Source: Hordeum vulgare subsp. vulgare | Lineage: Eukaryota > Streptophyta > Magnoliopsida > Poales > Poaceae | DNA: 64,000 nucleotides | Assembly: GCF_904849725.1 (NCBI RefSeq) | Contig: NC_058520.1 | Location: forward strand, 324,767,186 to 324,831,185 | Direction of reading: 5' to 3' | In this document: positions 45,317-56,809 of the stretch, one piece after another | Layout of the letters: each line of letters opens with the position of its first letter | How positions within the stretch are numbered: the first letter of the stretch is position 1 | Made by a program: the position numbers and the translations under genes | Notes under the pieces: model-generated | The model's database searches: none | What the model saw: the letters and a program-made list of their open reading frames with translations, nothing else | Told to the model about the DNA's origin: nothing

Positions 45317-47644
45317 ATGTCGACTGCAGGCATGTTTAAGGTGACTGCAGCATGTCCTACCTACGAGGGAAAGAATTTTCCCTTCTGGAAGAACAAAATG
45401 CAAATGCATCTACAAGCTATAGACAATGATCTCTGGTATATTGTGGAAAATGGTGTCCCCATCATTTCTGCTAGTGTCACTGCAGCTGATGTGAAGAAAT
45501 TCAAGCAACTCGATTCTCAAGCGAAGAACATCATCTGTGGTCATCTGAGCCCTGGCCAGTTTGGAAGAGTAAGTGCCTTAGGCTCTGCAACACTGATCTG
45601 GGAGAGACTGTGCAAGGTAAATGAAGGAGTATCAACCCAACGCGACTCTCGTGTTGATATTCTTCGCAATCTCTTCAATCGCTTCAAGAGACATGATAAT
45701 GAAAGCTGCCAAGACACCTTTGATCGCCTCACTGACATATCAAATGAACTGCAAGCACTGGGAGCTCGAGACATCACTGATCACGAAGTTGTGAAGAAAC
45801 TGCTGAGATCTTTGGATTCTTCATTTGACACTTTAGTTCTGATGATACAAGAAAGACCAGACTACAAGATGTTAGATCCTGCTGATATCCTCGAAAGGCT
45901 AAATACTCATGAATTCCAGCTAGAAGAAAAGAGAGATCTATATGGACAAAGTTATTCCAGACCACGTGCACTGAAGGCAAGAGCAATTTCCTCATCTGAA
46001 GAAGAAGACACAGATGACAGCAGCTGTGACCTTGAAGAATTTGGTCAGGAACTTGCAATGCTAGTGAGGAAATTCCAGAGATTTACACGACGAGGCCACT
46101 TCGGTAAATCATCAAGAAGCAACATGAGGAAATCAGAATCTGCATCTGAGGACTACAAGAAACAGACCTGTCACAAGTGCAAGAAATCAGGTCATTACAT
46201 TGCTGATTGTCCTCGCTGGGGAAAGGAATCAAAGAAGAAGAAATACAAGGATGACCGTTCTGATGACTCAAAGAAGAAGAAGAAGAAATCTTCAAAATCC
46301 TCATCTTCAAAGTCCTCCTCACACAAGAAGACTAGCTTCAGAAAGGCTCGGGCACTTATTGGCAAGGAAATGGATTCCGAGGCAGAATCAGAAGAATGTG
46401 ATGATGAAGAAGGCTCTGGAGAAGATTCAGAATCTGGACAGGCTAGTCTTGCACTAGCAACCAATTTCGTCAGCAAGTCAATCTTCAATCTTGAAGAAAA
46501 TGAGTGCACCATCCATACCGATGACTATGCTGATGACTTCGCTCCAACCTATTGCTTCATGGCAAAAGGTTCGAAGGTATCACATAATGCCTCCTCATCT
46601 GATTCAAGTGACTGTGAACATGATGATTACAAAAAACCCAGTTACAGTAAACTTGCCATCATTGCCACTAAACAATAAACTGCTCTGGAAAAGCTTCAAA
46701 AACTGCTAGACAAAAGTGATGATCTGTTGAATGATTAAATGAATCTTAGTCAAATCCTCGCTGATGACATGAAAAATATTCAGTCTAGATTTGATATTCT
46801 TCAGGATCGTTATGATACACTCTTCACTGATCATGAGAAGCTTTCCTACGAATTTCTTCAAATGAAGCTTGATCTTGAGAAGCTGAGGATGTCTTATGAT
46901 GATCTTCGTATGGAAAATGATTCATTACTAGCTCAACAGATCAGCGCTAGTCAAGTTGAATTTATTCCTCCATGTCTTAAATGCATTGATCGTGAAACTG
47001 CTAATTCTTCACCAGAATCTTCAAATGCTACCACTGCTACAAATACTTCAACTGCACCTGTTGTGTCTATTTCCTCACTTGAGGAAAACACAAATGTCAC
47101 TGATGAAAATGCAGGGTTGAAGGAATTGTACGTAACAGGCATGTACAAAAGCCTCAAAGGACATCAAATCCTTTGTGATGTGCTCAAAAAGCAGATCTTG
47201 AACAGGAACCCGAGGAAAGAAGGAATTGCCTTTGAGAGGAAATTGAATGCTGATGGATCTTATTGGAAACCTGAGCAGTATCCCAAAACCTCATGGGTTG
47301 CTGCTACTGGGCCTCCTTTTGATCCATCTAATCTAACTGGATTCTCATGTGAATTATCCTATTCCTCGGATGAGTCATTTGATTCCAACTATAAACTGTT
47401 CAAAGATCAATCTGGGGAAGTATTTGCTCGATATGTTGGAACTAACTGCAGGAATGGCCCTCCTCTGAGGAAAATCTGGGTTCCCAAAAGTTGTCTTGAA
47501 AAATCTTCAAGTAAATGTCCTCATGACATCACCTCTGAAGAATCTGAACCCCGGATCAAATTCCTCAGGAGGACCAAAGTCTTCAAGAGGATCAAAATCC
47601 TCAACTGGTCAAAACTATGCTCATACCCGTGCTTATGCGTCTAA
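45317..47644 (+). pseudogene. gag: Element B gag
   Basis: Starts MSTAGMFKVTAACPTYEGK; the capsid-like UBN2 block includes FPFWKNKMQMHL, NIICGHLSPGQFG, STQRDSRVDILRNLF and VVKKLLRSLDSSFDTLV. The zinc knuckle CHKCKKSGHYIADC (about 46,170-46,212) is intact, followed by a Lys/Ser-rich stretch and acidic patches. The first 453 codons are open to TAA at 46,676-46,678, where A has Gln. A second TAA at 46,736-46,738 replaces a Glu codon of A. The same frame then stays open from 46,739. A one-base insertion in an A run near 47,490 shifts the frame compared with A. Gag would assemble the particle and bind RNA through the knuckle. It is adjacent to and upstream of pol. Confidence 0.9.
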
Positions 47645-48075
47645 CATGTAGGGAAACTACAAGGAATATGATTATGAGTTGTATTCTTCAAGTCATTATG
47701 TTCATAAATCCTCAAACCAGTTCTCTGCATACTCATATGAGTACTTTAACCCCCCCTACTGTTAAGAGATGTGCATTAGCTTCAATGCCACCTTTCTCAT
47801 ATGGTGCTCGCAGGATGATGAACGCTTTGCCACCCCTTAAGATGTGGGTGGTGAAGAAATCAAACTAATCACTTCTGCAGGTCAGGTCTCCAGATGAATA
47901 TCATCATCTGAAGAATTTGCTGGAGACCTGAGGAAATGCTTGATAGGACGCAAGCTAATGATTGATGAAATAGAAATATTTCACACGTCCTTACATTTCT
48001 GTTATGATGAAATTAGTATCATATTCTTCAAACTTGAAGCATATGAGATGGTAAGCTGTACTAATTCATCTGCAG
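47645..48075 (+). other. Element B gag-pol junction with splice-like signal
   Basis: Stop-rich in all three frames. It contains CAGGTCAGG (about 47,879) and, at its end, ACTAATTCATCTGCAG directly before GATGAC, where pol becomes open. Colinear with 28,258-28,776 in A. See findings for the intron hypothesis. Confidence 0.55.
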
Positions 48076-51000
48076 GATGACAAACCCAAAAATACTGAGT
48101 GGGTTCTCGATAGTGGCTGCACACATCATATGACTGGTGATAAAAGTCTACTGATGAATATGCCACTAACTCCATCACCTCTGAAGCAAATCACATATGC
48201 TGATAAAGGTAAAAGCAAGGTATTGGGACTTGGCAAAGTAGCTATCTCCAAGGATAGGCATATGGACAAAGTGATGCTTGTTGAATCCCTTGGTTTTAAT
48301 CTCATGTCAGTCTCGATGCTTTGTGATCTTGACATGATTGTTATCTTTGGTAGATATAGATGTGTAGTCATCATGGAATCTGACAGATCCAAAGTCTTCG
48401 AACGTGTAAGAAGAGGGGATTTGTACATTGTTGACTTATCTACAGGTCCTCAACCAGCCACTTGCTTACTAGCAAAAACCTCAGAAGGATGGCTGTGGCA
48501 CCGGAGACTAGGTCATGCAGGCATGAGGAATTTGCACACACTTGCAAAGAAGAAGCATGTCATTGGCATCGAATCAGTCAAATTCCTCAAGGATCATCTC
48601 TGCGGTGCTTGTGAATCTGGGAAAATGACCAGATCCAAGCATTCCTCCAAAACCATCATGACCACTACACGTCCATTTGAATTGCTTCATATGGATTTAT
48701 TTGGACCTATACACTATGCAACACTAACCAATGCAGCATCTCTATATGGCTTTGTCATAGTTGATGATTATTCCAGACACACTTGGGTGCATATCATAAT
48801 GTATAAAACCGAAGTGCAGGAAATCTTCAAACGATTTTCTTCAAGGGCCTCGACAAACTTTGGCATCAAGATCAAACATATAAGGAGTGATAATGGAACC
48901 GAGTTCAAAAACACTGGTCTTGATGATTATCTTGATGAACTTGGTATTACTCACGAATTGTCTGCTCCTTATACTCCTCAGCAGAATGGTGTCGTCGAAA
49001 GAAAGAACAGGACTCTGGTTGAAATGGCAAGAACTATGCTTGAAGAATATCAGACTCCTCGTCGCTTCTGGCCTGAAGCAATCAACACTGCATGTCATAT
49101 CATCAACAGGGTATATCTTCACAAATTCCTCAAGAAAACCTCATATGAACTCCTCATTGACAAGAAACCCAATGTAAGTTATTTCAAAGTCTTCGATGCA
49201 AAATGCTGGATTAGAGATCCTCATCATAGCTCAAAATTTGCACCTAAGGCACATGAAGGTTTTATGCTCGGTTATGGAAAGGACTCGCACACCTATAGAG
49301 TCTTCAACAACTATCACAACAAAGTTGTTGAGACTGTAGATGTGCGGTTCGATGAAACTAATGGCTCGCAAAGAGAGCAATTGCCTTCTGATCCAGATAA
49401 GCTGTCTCCTGAGGAAGCAATAAAGCTTAAGCCTACTGAAGACATTGTCCCCACTGAGGAAATTGGTGAAGAAACAATCCCCATCGCTGATGAAAGTCAA
49501 GAAGATGCTCCTGAGGAAATTGCTACAGCACCACTTCCTCAGCCCAGACAAAATCCTCAACCAGCTCATCCGAGGATTGCAAATGAAGTAGAACTTGACA
49601 AAATCCTCAACGACATCAACGCGCTAGGTCCTCTCACTCACTCAAAAGCTTCACACTTAGTTAACTTTTGTGGGCATTTTTCTTTTGTATCCATCACAGA
49701 ACCCTCAAAAGTAGCTGAGGCTTTTCTGGAACCGGAGTGGATCCAAGCCATGCAAGACGAACTTCTTCAATTCAAGCTGAATGACGTATGGGAGCTCGTC
49801 AAGCGACTAGGTCCTCGCAAGCATAACATCGTCGGCACCAAGTGGATTTTCCGAAACAAGCAAGACGAGGACGGTCAAGTGGTGAGGAACAAGGCACGAC
49901 TTGTAGCCCAAGGCTACACCCAGGTTGAAGGAATAGATTTCGATGAAACTTTTGCACCGGTTGCTAGACTTGAAGCTATTCGAATTCTACTTGTTTACGC
50001 TAATCATCATAACATCATCTTATATCAAATGGATGTGAAAAGTGCATTCCTCAATGGTAAGCTTGAGGAAGAAGTATATGTTGCTCAGCCCCCAGGTTTT
50101 GAGGATCCAAAGAATCCAGACAAAGTCTTCAGACTCAAAAAGGCTCTGTATGGTCTCAAGCAAGCCCCTCGGGCATGGTATGATACATTGAAGGAATTCC
50201 TCATGAAGAAAGGCTTCAAACCTGGTTCACTCGATCCAACTCTTTTCACAAAATCTTATGATAATGAACTGTTTGTATGTCAAATATATGTTGATGATAT
50301 CATATTTGGCTGTACTGACAAAAGATACAGTGATGAATTTGCCTATTTGATGAGTGAAGAATATCAGATGTCTATGATGGGGGAGCTGAAATTCTTCTTA
50401 GGTCTTCAAATTCGTCAACAAAGCAATGGAATCTTCATATCATAGGAGAAATACCTCAAGGATGTTCTGAGGAAATTCGACATGCATGAATGCAAAGGTG
50501 CCAAGACTCCAATGCCTACCAACGGTCACCTCGGCACTGATGAAAATGGTAAAGATTTCGATCAGTAGGTATACCGTTCTATGATTGGCTCTTTATTGTA
50601 TCTATGTGCATCTAGGCCAGACATAATGCTTAGTGTTTGCATGTGTGCACGTTTTCAAGAAAAACCAAAGGAATCACACCATAAGGCTGTGAAACATATT
50701 CTTCGATACCTAGCTCACACACCAACACTAGGATTATGGTATCCCAAGGGCTCCAGTCTTCATCTGGTAGGGTATTCTGATTCCGACTATGCTGGTGACC
50801 GTGTGGATCGCAAGTCAACTTCTGGCACATGCCATTTCCTTGGAAGATCACTGGTTTGCTGGTCCTCAAAGAAGCAGAACTGCGTATCACTCTCCACTGC
50901 CGAAGCTGAGTACATTGCTGCTGGTTCTTGTTGTGCTCAATTACTATGGATGAAGCAAACCCTCAAGGACTACGGCATCAACATGAAGAATGTGCCTCTC

Positions 51001-51240
51001 TACTGTGACAATGAGAGTGCTATCAAGATTACCTATAACCCAGTACAACACTCGAAGACCAAGCACATCCAGATTCGTCATCATTTTCTTCGGGACCATG
51101 TCCTCAAGGGCAATATCCTCATCGACCATGTGAAGACTGATGATCAACTGGCTTTTATCTTCACTAAGCCCTTGGATGAGAAAAGGTTTTGCAAGTTGCG
51201 GTGTGAGCTAAATATCTTAGAGTCTTCGAATGTTTTGTAA
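48076..51240 (+). pseudogene. pol: Element B pol: protease, integrase, reverse transcriptase, RNase H
   Basis: One frame from 48,076 to 51,240 with two stops. Protease [10 protein letters not shown] (48,111); integrase HHCC part [10 protein letters not shown] and CGACESGK; integrase core with [14 protein letters not shown] and NGVVERKN (the three acidic residues present); reverse transcriptase [32 protein letters not shown] and YVDDIIFG; RNase H with SDSDYAGD, STAEAEYIAAG, DNESAIK and HIQIRHHFLRDH, ending LESSNVL. Stops: TAG at 50,443-50,445 (between RT and RNase H; A has a Gln codon there) and TAG near 50,566-50,568. All catalytic residues I can check are kept, so this is a nearly intact copy. 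It copies the RNA, trims the polyprotein and integrates the cDNA. The second ORF follows after 0.7 kb of noncoding sequence. Confidence 0.93.
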
Positions 51241-51968
51241 AAACATGCACACATCCTAACACTTATGCAAAGTTGATGACTTAGATGTGCAACACATGAT
51301 GAAACGATTTTCTTCAACTAATGAAGAAAGTCACTATGAATGTGAAGAAATTAATGAAGAAATTGATTCTCAGGGCCCTACGACAATTGTACGCGGCGTC
51401 CGTAATCAACATTCTTATATGGTGGACAATGCCACCGCCCAATGTGAAATTCCTCAAGTTGATTTTCTTCAAATGATCAAATTCCTCACAATGCATTTTT
51501 CTTCAAAACAGTTGTTCTTCATTGTGCTGATCTATTGCAAAATCTTCAAAAACACTTGATGACTTTCATTTGCCTAGGTAGACTGTGATTTCTAGTCCTC
51601 AACAGCATTCACTTATTGCTATTTCTTCAAGTTGATGTTTCTGCTAAGTGAATGTGATCGGACCCTATTTTCCCTCTATGCTATACTTATCCAGTCTATT
51701 CAATTCTTCATATGCGTTCTACTTGAAACTTTGTTCAAAATCCTCACTGCATCCTTGTCAGCTGATGATTTTGTAACAAAAATCCTCAAATCTTCGAAAA
51801 ATTGTTTTCTTCAAAGGAACAGTAACTGAACCCCCACTTCCCACGATTGGATAGCCACGATCTCCACTATCTCCACCGCATCGTACGGGAGCTACACGTG
51901 TCCTCCGGAGACGTAGAGGCAAGGGCTATTCGGTCTGAAACTTTCGCGCCAAACAGTAACTTTCGGGC
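51241..51968 (+). other. Element B spacer and promoter-proximal region before the second ORF
   Basis: Noncoding. It contains a G-box-like CACGTG at 51,895-51,900, 69 bp before the TATA box, in a GC-rich setting unlike the AT-rich spacer before it. Confidence 0.65.
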
Positions 51969-51977
51969 TATAAATAT
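51969..51977 (+). promoter_or_regulatory. Element B internal TATA box
   Basis: GGGCTATAAATATGTCC. The start of transcription is expected near 52,000. A GC-rich leader (52,000-52,248) follows, with a short upstream ORF opening at 52,136. The equivalent box stands in A at 32,630 and, in a different element, in C at 14,339. Confidence 0.7.
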
Positions 51978-51999
51978 GTCCTTATCCCCCTAGGTATCA

Positions 52000-52593
52000 T
52001 CTTCTTCGCCTCATCGCTCTCCTGCCACAGCACACCGAACCCTAGCGCCACCACTGGTAGTCTTGTCGCCGGCAAGGAAGAGCTTCACTGCCTCAACCTT
52101 CTCGCCGCTAGGATCACGCCGGAGTCGGAACATCTATGTCCGCCGCCGCCATAGACGTCCTCTGCTGCCAAGTTAGGGTGCATTGGACACTTGACCGAAG
52201 AGCCTCTCCAACACCACCTTTTTGTGTTCTTCGTTCGCAACTTCTAGGGTAATTATATCCCATTTTTACAACAGATTAGATCTGAAATTTTACCTCTCCC
52301 ATGTGAGATCTGTTTTTCCTCAAGATACGATGCGCACATGATTCCTCAAACACTATCCATCACCACAATCATTGATGAACTAGCTAAGCATCTAAGATTT
52401 TCACAAGATTCCTCAATTGTGTGAATTTTCGGATCTGTACAACTTTGGAACCCAAGAACAGAATGCTTAAGCAAATTCCTCAACCACTGGTTATATTCCT
52501 CAAACTGTCAAACTTTTTCATTTTCTTCAAATCTGAGAACGCATATGACCTCTCCAAATTCCTCGCAACTATAGTCTGTTCACAGGTACACAC
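52000..52593 (+). other. Element B leader exon and predicted leader intron (52,249-52,585)
   Basis: After the leader the donor TCTAGG|GTAATTAT stands at 52,249. The AT- and pyrimidine-rich intron ends with CTGTTCACAG at 52,585. The ATG of the second ORF is 8 bases further, at 52,594. The leader is partly conserved with A (GCCAAGTTAGGG in both). This resembles a host 5' UTR with intron. Confidence 0.6.
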
Positions 52594-55500
52594 ATGTCAG
52601 CTGATGAATCTCTCGGTTCTCATCACATTAACTCATTTGCAGCGTTTCTGGAAGAAACTCTTCAAGGCTCATCGGAATCCTCAAGAGTTCAAAATCCTCA
52701 GAAAGTTCCTCGTCTGAAGAAAATGGAGGAAGAAAGGAAACAGAAGGGAGGAACGAAACTGGAACAGAACACAGTTGTTGACATTCCTGATGACATATAC
52801 CTGGACTATTGCACGCCTGATGATGAACCTGAGACTATGCCTAAAAGAAAGATTAGGCTGCAGAAAATTGAACGCAGATGGGCAAAGGAGTGGAAGGAGT
52901 ACAGGTTTGTGACTCCAAAATATGCAAAGAAATTTGCTTTGAAGCCTCCTGGCAGAAGGGCCCCACTTGAGGATCATCAAGTAGCTCATCCCTCAAGTCT
53001 TATGACACTTGATGACTACCCAGATGAAAAAGAAAGGCATCTGGCCAAGCTCAAGAAGCAAGCAGAAACAGCAGTGAAGAAATTTCATGAATCCTAAGCT
53101 GCTGCCTCCGGTGCTGCTCATTCCTCAGCAGCAGAAACCTCAGGCTCCGAGATTCCTCAACCAAAGTCTATGCCAACAAAGCCAAAAGCTTCAAAGCCCC
53201 AAGAGAAGTTTGCACAGACTTCTGTCACCAAACCCTCAGCTCCAAAACCCTCGGTTCCAAAACCGTCAACACCAAAACCATCAGCGCCAAAACCCTCAGC
53301 ACTAATCTCATCTACACCAAAGTCCTCAGCTCCACCTCCAAAGCCACTACAGAAGAAAGTCGTGAAGACTACGACTGCCAGCTCTAGCTCCTCACTCCCA
53401 GCTGCAACTAGCTCGGAGACAAAGTCTTCAACACCCCTTTTGAAGACTTTGACAACAACTGAACCTGCACCTCTGCCCAACCCCAGCAAAATCATCACAG
53501 TCCCGTCTGCATCAGATGGAAGTGATGAATATGTTGATGAAACTTTGGAAGCCATCATCAGGAACAAGCAAGAAAGGGTAGCACAAGCATCAGGCAGTGC
53601 TATTCCTCTGGCGATGGACCCCAAGGTCCTCCTCGACTTCATCAATGTGTGGTATGAAGACCCAAACACACCCATTGATGATTTGAAACTTCCTCCTGGT
53701 GTCAGCCACATGGTGGCTACCTTCATAAACGAAGCCAAGTGGAAGGAACAGAAGGCCAAGCAGGCAAAGATTGCAAAGGCCAGAAAGGAGAAATTCCTCA
53801 GGCAAAATGTTCTCAAGTTGACGCCTGAAGCATTGGTGTCCACCCAGGCACAGCTGCAAGTCTTGACTGACAAGTGTGAGAAACTGTCAGATCGCACAAG
53901 CATCAAATGCAATTTCATCAAGCTAGCCACTAGTGCTGTTGATGACTACAACAAACGTCACCCCCCACCAACACCGACTCCTCAGCCCCTGGTTGAACAG
54001 CCAGAAGATGCATCTCCTGATGAGGAGGAAATTCCTCAAGCTGAGGAACAACACCAAGAGCGCCGTGCTGATGAGCCAGCCATTGACGAAATCATCACTG
54101 AGACCGCTCCTGATGAAACTGCAAACCCTGATGAAACTGCTACTGATCCAGCTGCTTCACCAAAGCAGGCTGATGACTCTGTTCCAGCTGGTTCCTCACT
54201 GTCAGCTGAAGAATCTGTTGAGAAAACACCTTCACCACAAACGTCAAAGGTGAAGAAGTTAATCCCGTCTGCATCAGACTCGAAAAAAACAAGGGCTGCT
54301 GAGAAGGAAGCGAAGAAGAGAAAAGCTTCCTCAGCAGAAGAAAAGAGTGAGGAAAAACGCCTCAAGGAAACTGAAGAATCTGCCCCTCTGGACCCGGTGC
54401 CTCTTAACGTTGCACCTTCATATGAAATGGTCGTCATTGGTGACCACACTACAAGGGCAGATAGGAAATGAAGGATGCTGCCTCTGAGGAGCATACTGAT
54501 GAGGAAATACAAATTGATGACAGTCCTCAACCTCATATTCCTCAGAAAGAGACTACTCAAGCTTCAGCTGTAGCACCTGATGAATCTGCTTCTGCCACAA
54601 AGTCAGCTGATGAAAATCAAGGTGAAGAAAATGTCCAGTCTGAGCAGGCTCCTCCCACTGAACAGGCTGACCAAACTCCTCAAGCTGAGAAGGAAGAAGA
54701 AATTCCTCATCCTGATGCTCAGCCTGAGCAAGAAATTCCTCAACCTGAGGAAACTGCTGAAGAAAATGTTCTCGCCCCTGACAATGACTTCATTGTGCTC
54801 AACCCAAAGACTGCCATGGTTGTTTCCCCTCCCATTCCTCAGCACAATCTCAATCCAGTTCAGCGCCTACCATTCTCAAAGCGGCCAAAGTTTCAGAAAG
54901 AGAATTTCTTTGAGGAACGCATGTATTTCATCGGAGAGAATCCTTATGACAAGCCTGAAATGAGGCATCTGAAGTTTTGGACAAGGACTCAGATGAACTA
55001 CTATGCTTTTGTGCTCTGTGGCCGCAACAAGATATTCCAGCACAGGCACATTCCTCATGATGAACTTGAAGAGATTCCCTGCATGGAACCAGTCCTCAGT
55101 GTACTACATGATGCAGGTTTGCTCCCTATGTGCTCCGACATATCAGATTGGAATAGTGAGCTAATTCTTCAGTTCTATTCAACTCTGCACATCTCGGGCA
55201 ATGCTGATGACATCAACACTTGGGTGTTCGACTGGATGACCCAAAATACTCACTACAAGGCTCCAGCGTCTGAACTCCTCAGATAACTTCCCGTACCAAT
55301 TCCTTCAGAAGGGGCAGTGAAGCTTTATGGTGAGCGTGAACTGCCAAATGGAATGATGGAAGTCCTCATGAAGCCTTTGGTTGCAGGAAAACCCTCAAGA
55401 ACCACATTCCTCGTCCATGAGCTCAAGCACACACCCCGATCTGTCTACCACATTCTCTGCAGTGTGCTAGCACCAATCAAAGGCCATGATGATGACGAAG

Positions 55501-56282
55501 ATGTCGTCGGCCTCATGAAGAATATTCTCTTCAACATCATTCATGGTATCCCCATGAATATCCATGATTTCTTCTCGAGGACTTTGGCTGACAATGCAAT
55601 GTGCCCATATGATCACAAAATTTATGCACCGTGGATCATGAGATTCCTCAGGACAAGGACAGGCATCAACTTTGACGCAGACTTCCAGAACCATGTTGGT
55701 TATATGCCTCCTATCCGGGTCAACAAGAAGACTTTCCAGCCCATTGAGGGAAAAGGAAAGTCTGTGATTGATGAAGGCAGCAGGCCCCTTGATGGTCAAT
55801 TTAAAGAGCCAGATGCATATTCCTCATGGGACGATACTGAGACTCGTCCACCAAGCCCAGTTCCTCCTCGCGTGCTAAACACCAGAGAGCTTCTTCTCAG
55901 TCTTCATCAGAAGGTGGATCACAACCACAAATGGGTCAAACGCCAGTTTGGTGCCATTGTGAAAACCCTCACTGAGACACAGAACAGTGTGAAGCTTAAT
56001 CATCACTATCTGCATGAGGTTTTTGATTGCACATGGGCTACCCTTGCCCATCTGAAGACCCAGACTGAGCTTGAAGAATTGAACTTTGAGCAGGACTTTG
56101 ACTGGTCGTGGCCTCCCAAGAAGAAGTTCAGGCCCATTCCAGTGCCAGATCTTGAAGACAACTCTTTCTCGTCCTTCCGCACCGCCGAATCTGATGAGGA
56201 ACAACTCGACACCGCAACAGGCCCAAGGAAGAAGACTACACCTAAGAAGCGCCAAGGATCTTCATCAACCGCCAAGAAATGA
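52594..56282 (+). pseudogene. Element B second ORF (env-like/accessory protein, about 1,230 codons)
   Basis: ATG at 52,594 begins MSADESLGSHHINSFAAFLE, directly after the predicted acceptor. Parts in order: basic N-terminus (RRWAKEWKEYRFVTPKYAKKF, about 52,880); a Pro/Lys/Ser repeat region (KPSAPKPSVPKPSTPKPSAP, 53,230-53,350); DFINVWYEDPNTPIDDLKLPPG; a Lys-rich helix; an acidic region (54,470-54,780); KRPKFQKENFFEERMYF; the core WNSELILQFY (55,149-55,178); TWVFDWMTQNTHY; FNIIHGIPMNIHDFF; YAPWIMRFL; and a C-terminal coiled coil (LHQKVDHNHKWVKRQFG). Breaks: in-frame TAA at 53,095-53,097 and 55,284-55,286 and a frameshift near 54,430-54,470. No signal peptide or membrane segment is seen, so the env-like name of the lineage is not supported here. 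It may be a nuclear or particle-associated protein. The part around the core resembles the 'putative plant transposon protein' family, from memory only. Confidence 0.8.
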
Positions 56283-56333
56283 AGTCTTCACGGGCGTTAG
56301 TCCTCAGTTTGTCCCTTTTTGTCACTTGATGAC

Positions 56334-56346
56334 AAAGGGGGAGAAA
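56334..56346 (+). promoter_or_regulatory. Element B second, internal polypurine tract
   Basis: AAAGGGGGAGAAA just after the stop of the second ORF and about 465 bp before the 3' LTR. Similar to, but separate from, the PPT at the LTR. Confidence 0.6.
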
Positions 56347-56795
56347 CTTGAGAGTTAGTCTTCAAACGGGAGCTATTTTTGGGGCTTACGAACTATATTT
56401 AAGTTACAAACTCTTGGCTCTTCTGAAGTTTTTATGTAATGAGTTTTAACTTAAGCCCAATGGTACTCTGACGCTTTTTGAACGTTTTTCTTCGCATGCT
56501 TATTCCTCAAGTTTTAATGCACGCATGCTGGAATTCATCAGATACCATTTTCCATCATGCATCCTCATGTTCTTCATATGATATGTTATATGTATGCATG
56601 ACTTAGAAGATTCAGGGGGAGATCTCCATGATATAAATCATCAATATGCATATGCTATAAAAGCAAAATCCTCAAGGTATGCACATCTTCAGGAGGAGTC
56701 TCTGTGAATCTTGTCTTCAAATTCCTCAATTAAGTATTTACACTTCACATTTTTTATTCCCTGTTGAAGACTTAACCTAATTGTCATCAACCACC
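56347..56795 (+). other. Element B 3' untranslated region
   Basis: AT-rich, noncoding, with several TTCCTCAA-type words. No gene seen. Confidence 0.7.
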
Positions 56796-56808
56796 AAAAA
56801 GGGGGAGA
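56796..56808 (+). promoter_or_regulatory. Element B polypurine tract
   Basis: AAAAAGGGGGAGA one base before the T of the 3' LTR start at 56,810. Confidence 0.9.
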
Positions 56809-56809
56809 T

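Noticed and set aside
53157..53930. 257-codon open frame on the minus strand
   Set aside because: It lies antisense to the Pro/Lys/Ser repeat region of the second ORF of B; its Phe/Gly repeat pattern is the mirror of that low-complexity region, not a separate gene.
52594..56282. Retroviral-type envelope protein
   Set aside because: The lineage name suggests env-like, but I see no signal peptide, no transmembrane segment and no glycoprotein pattern; accessory protein is the safer term.
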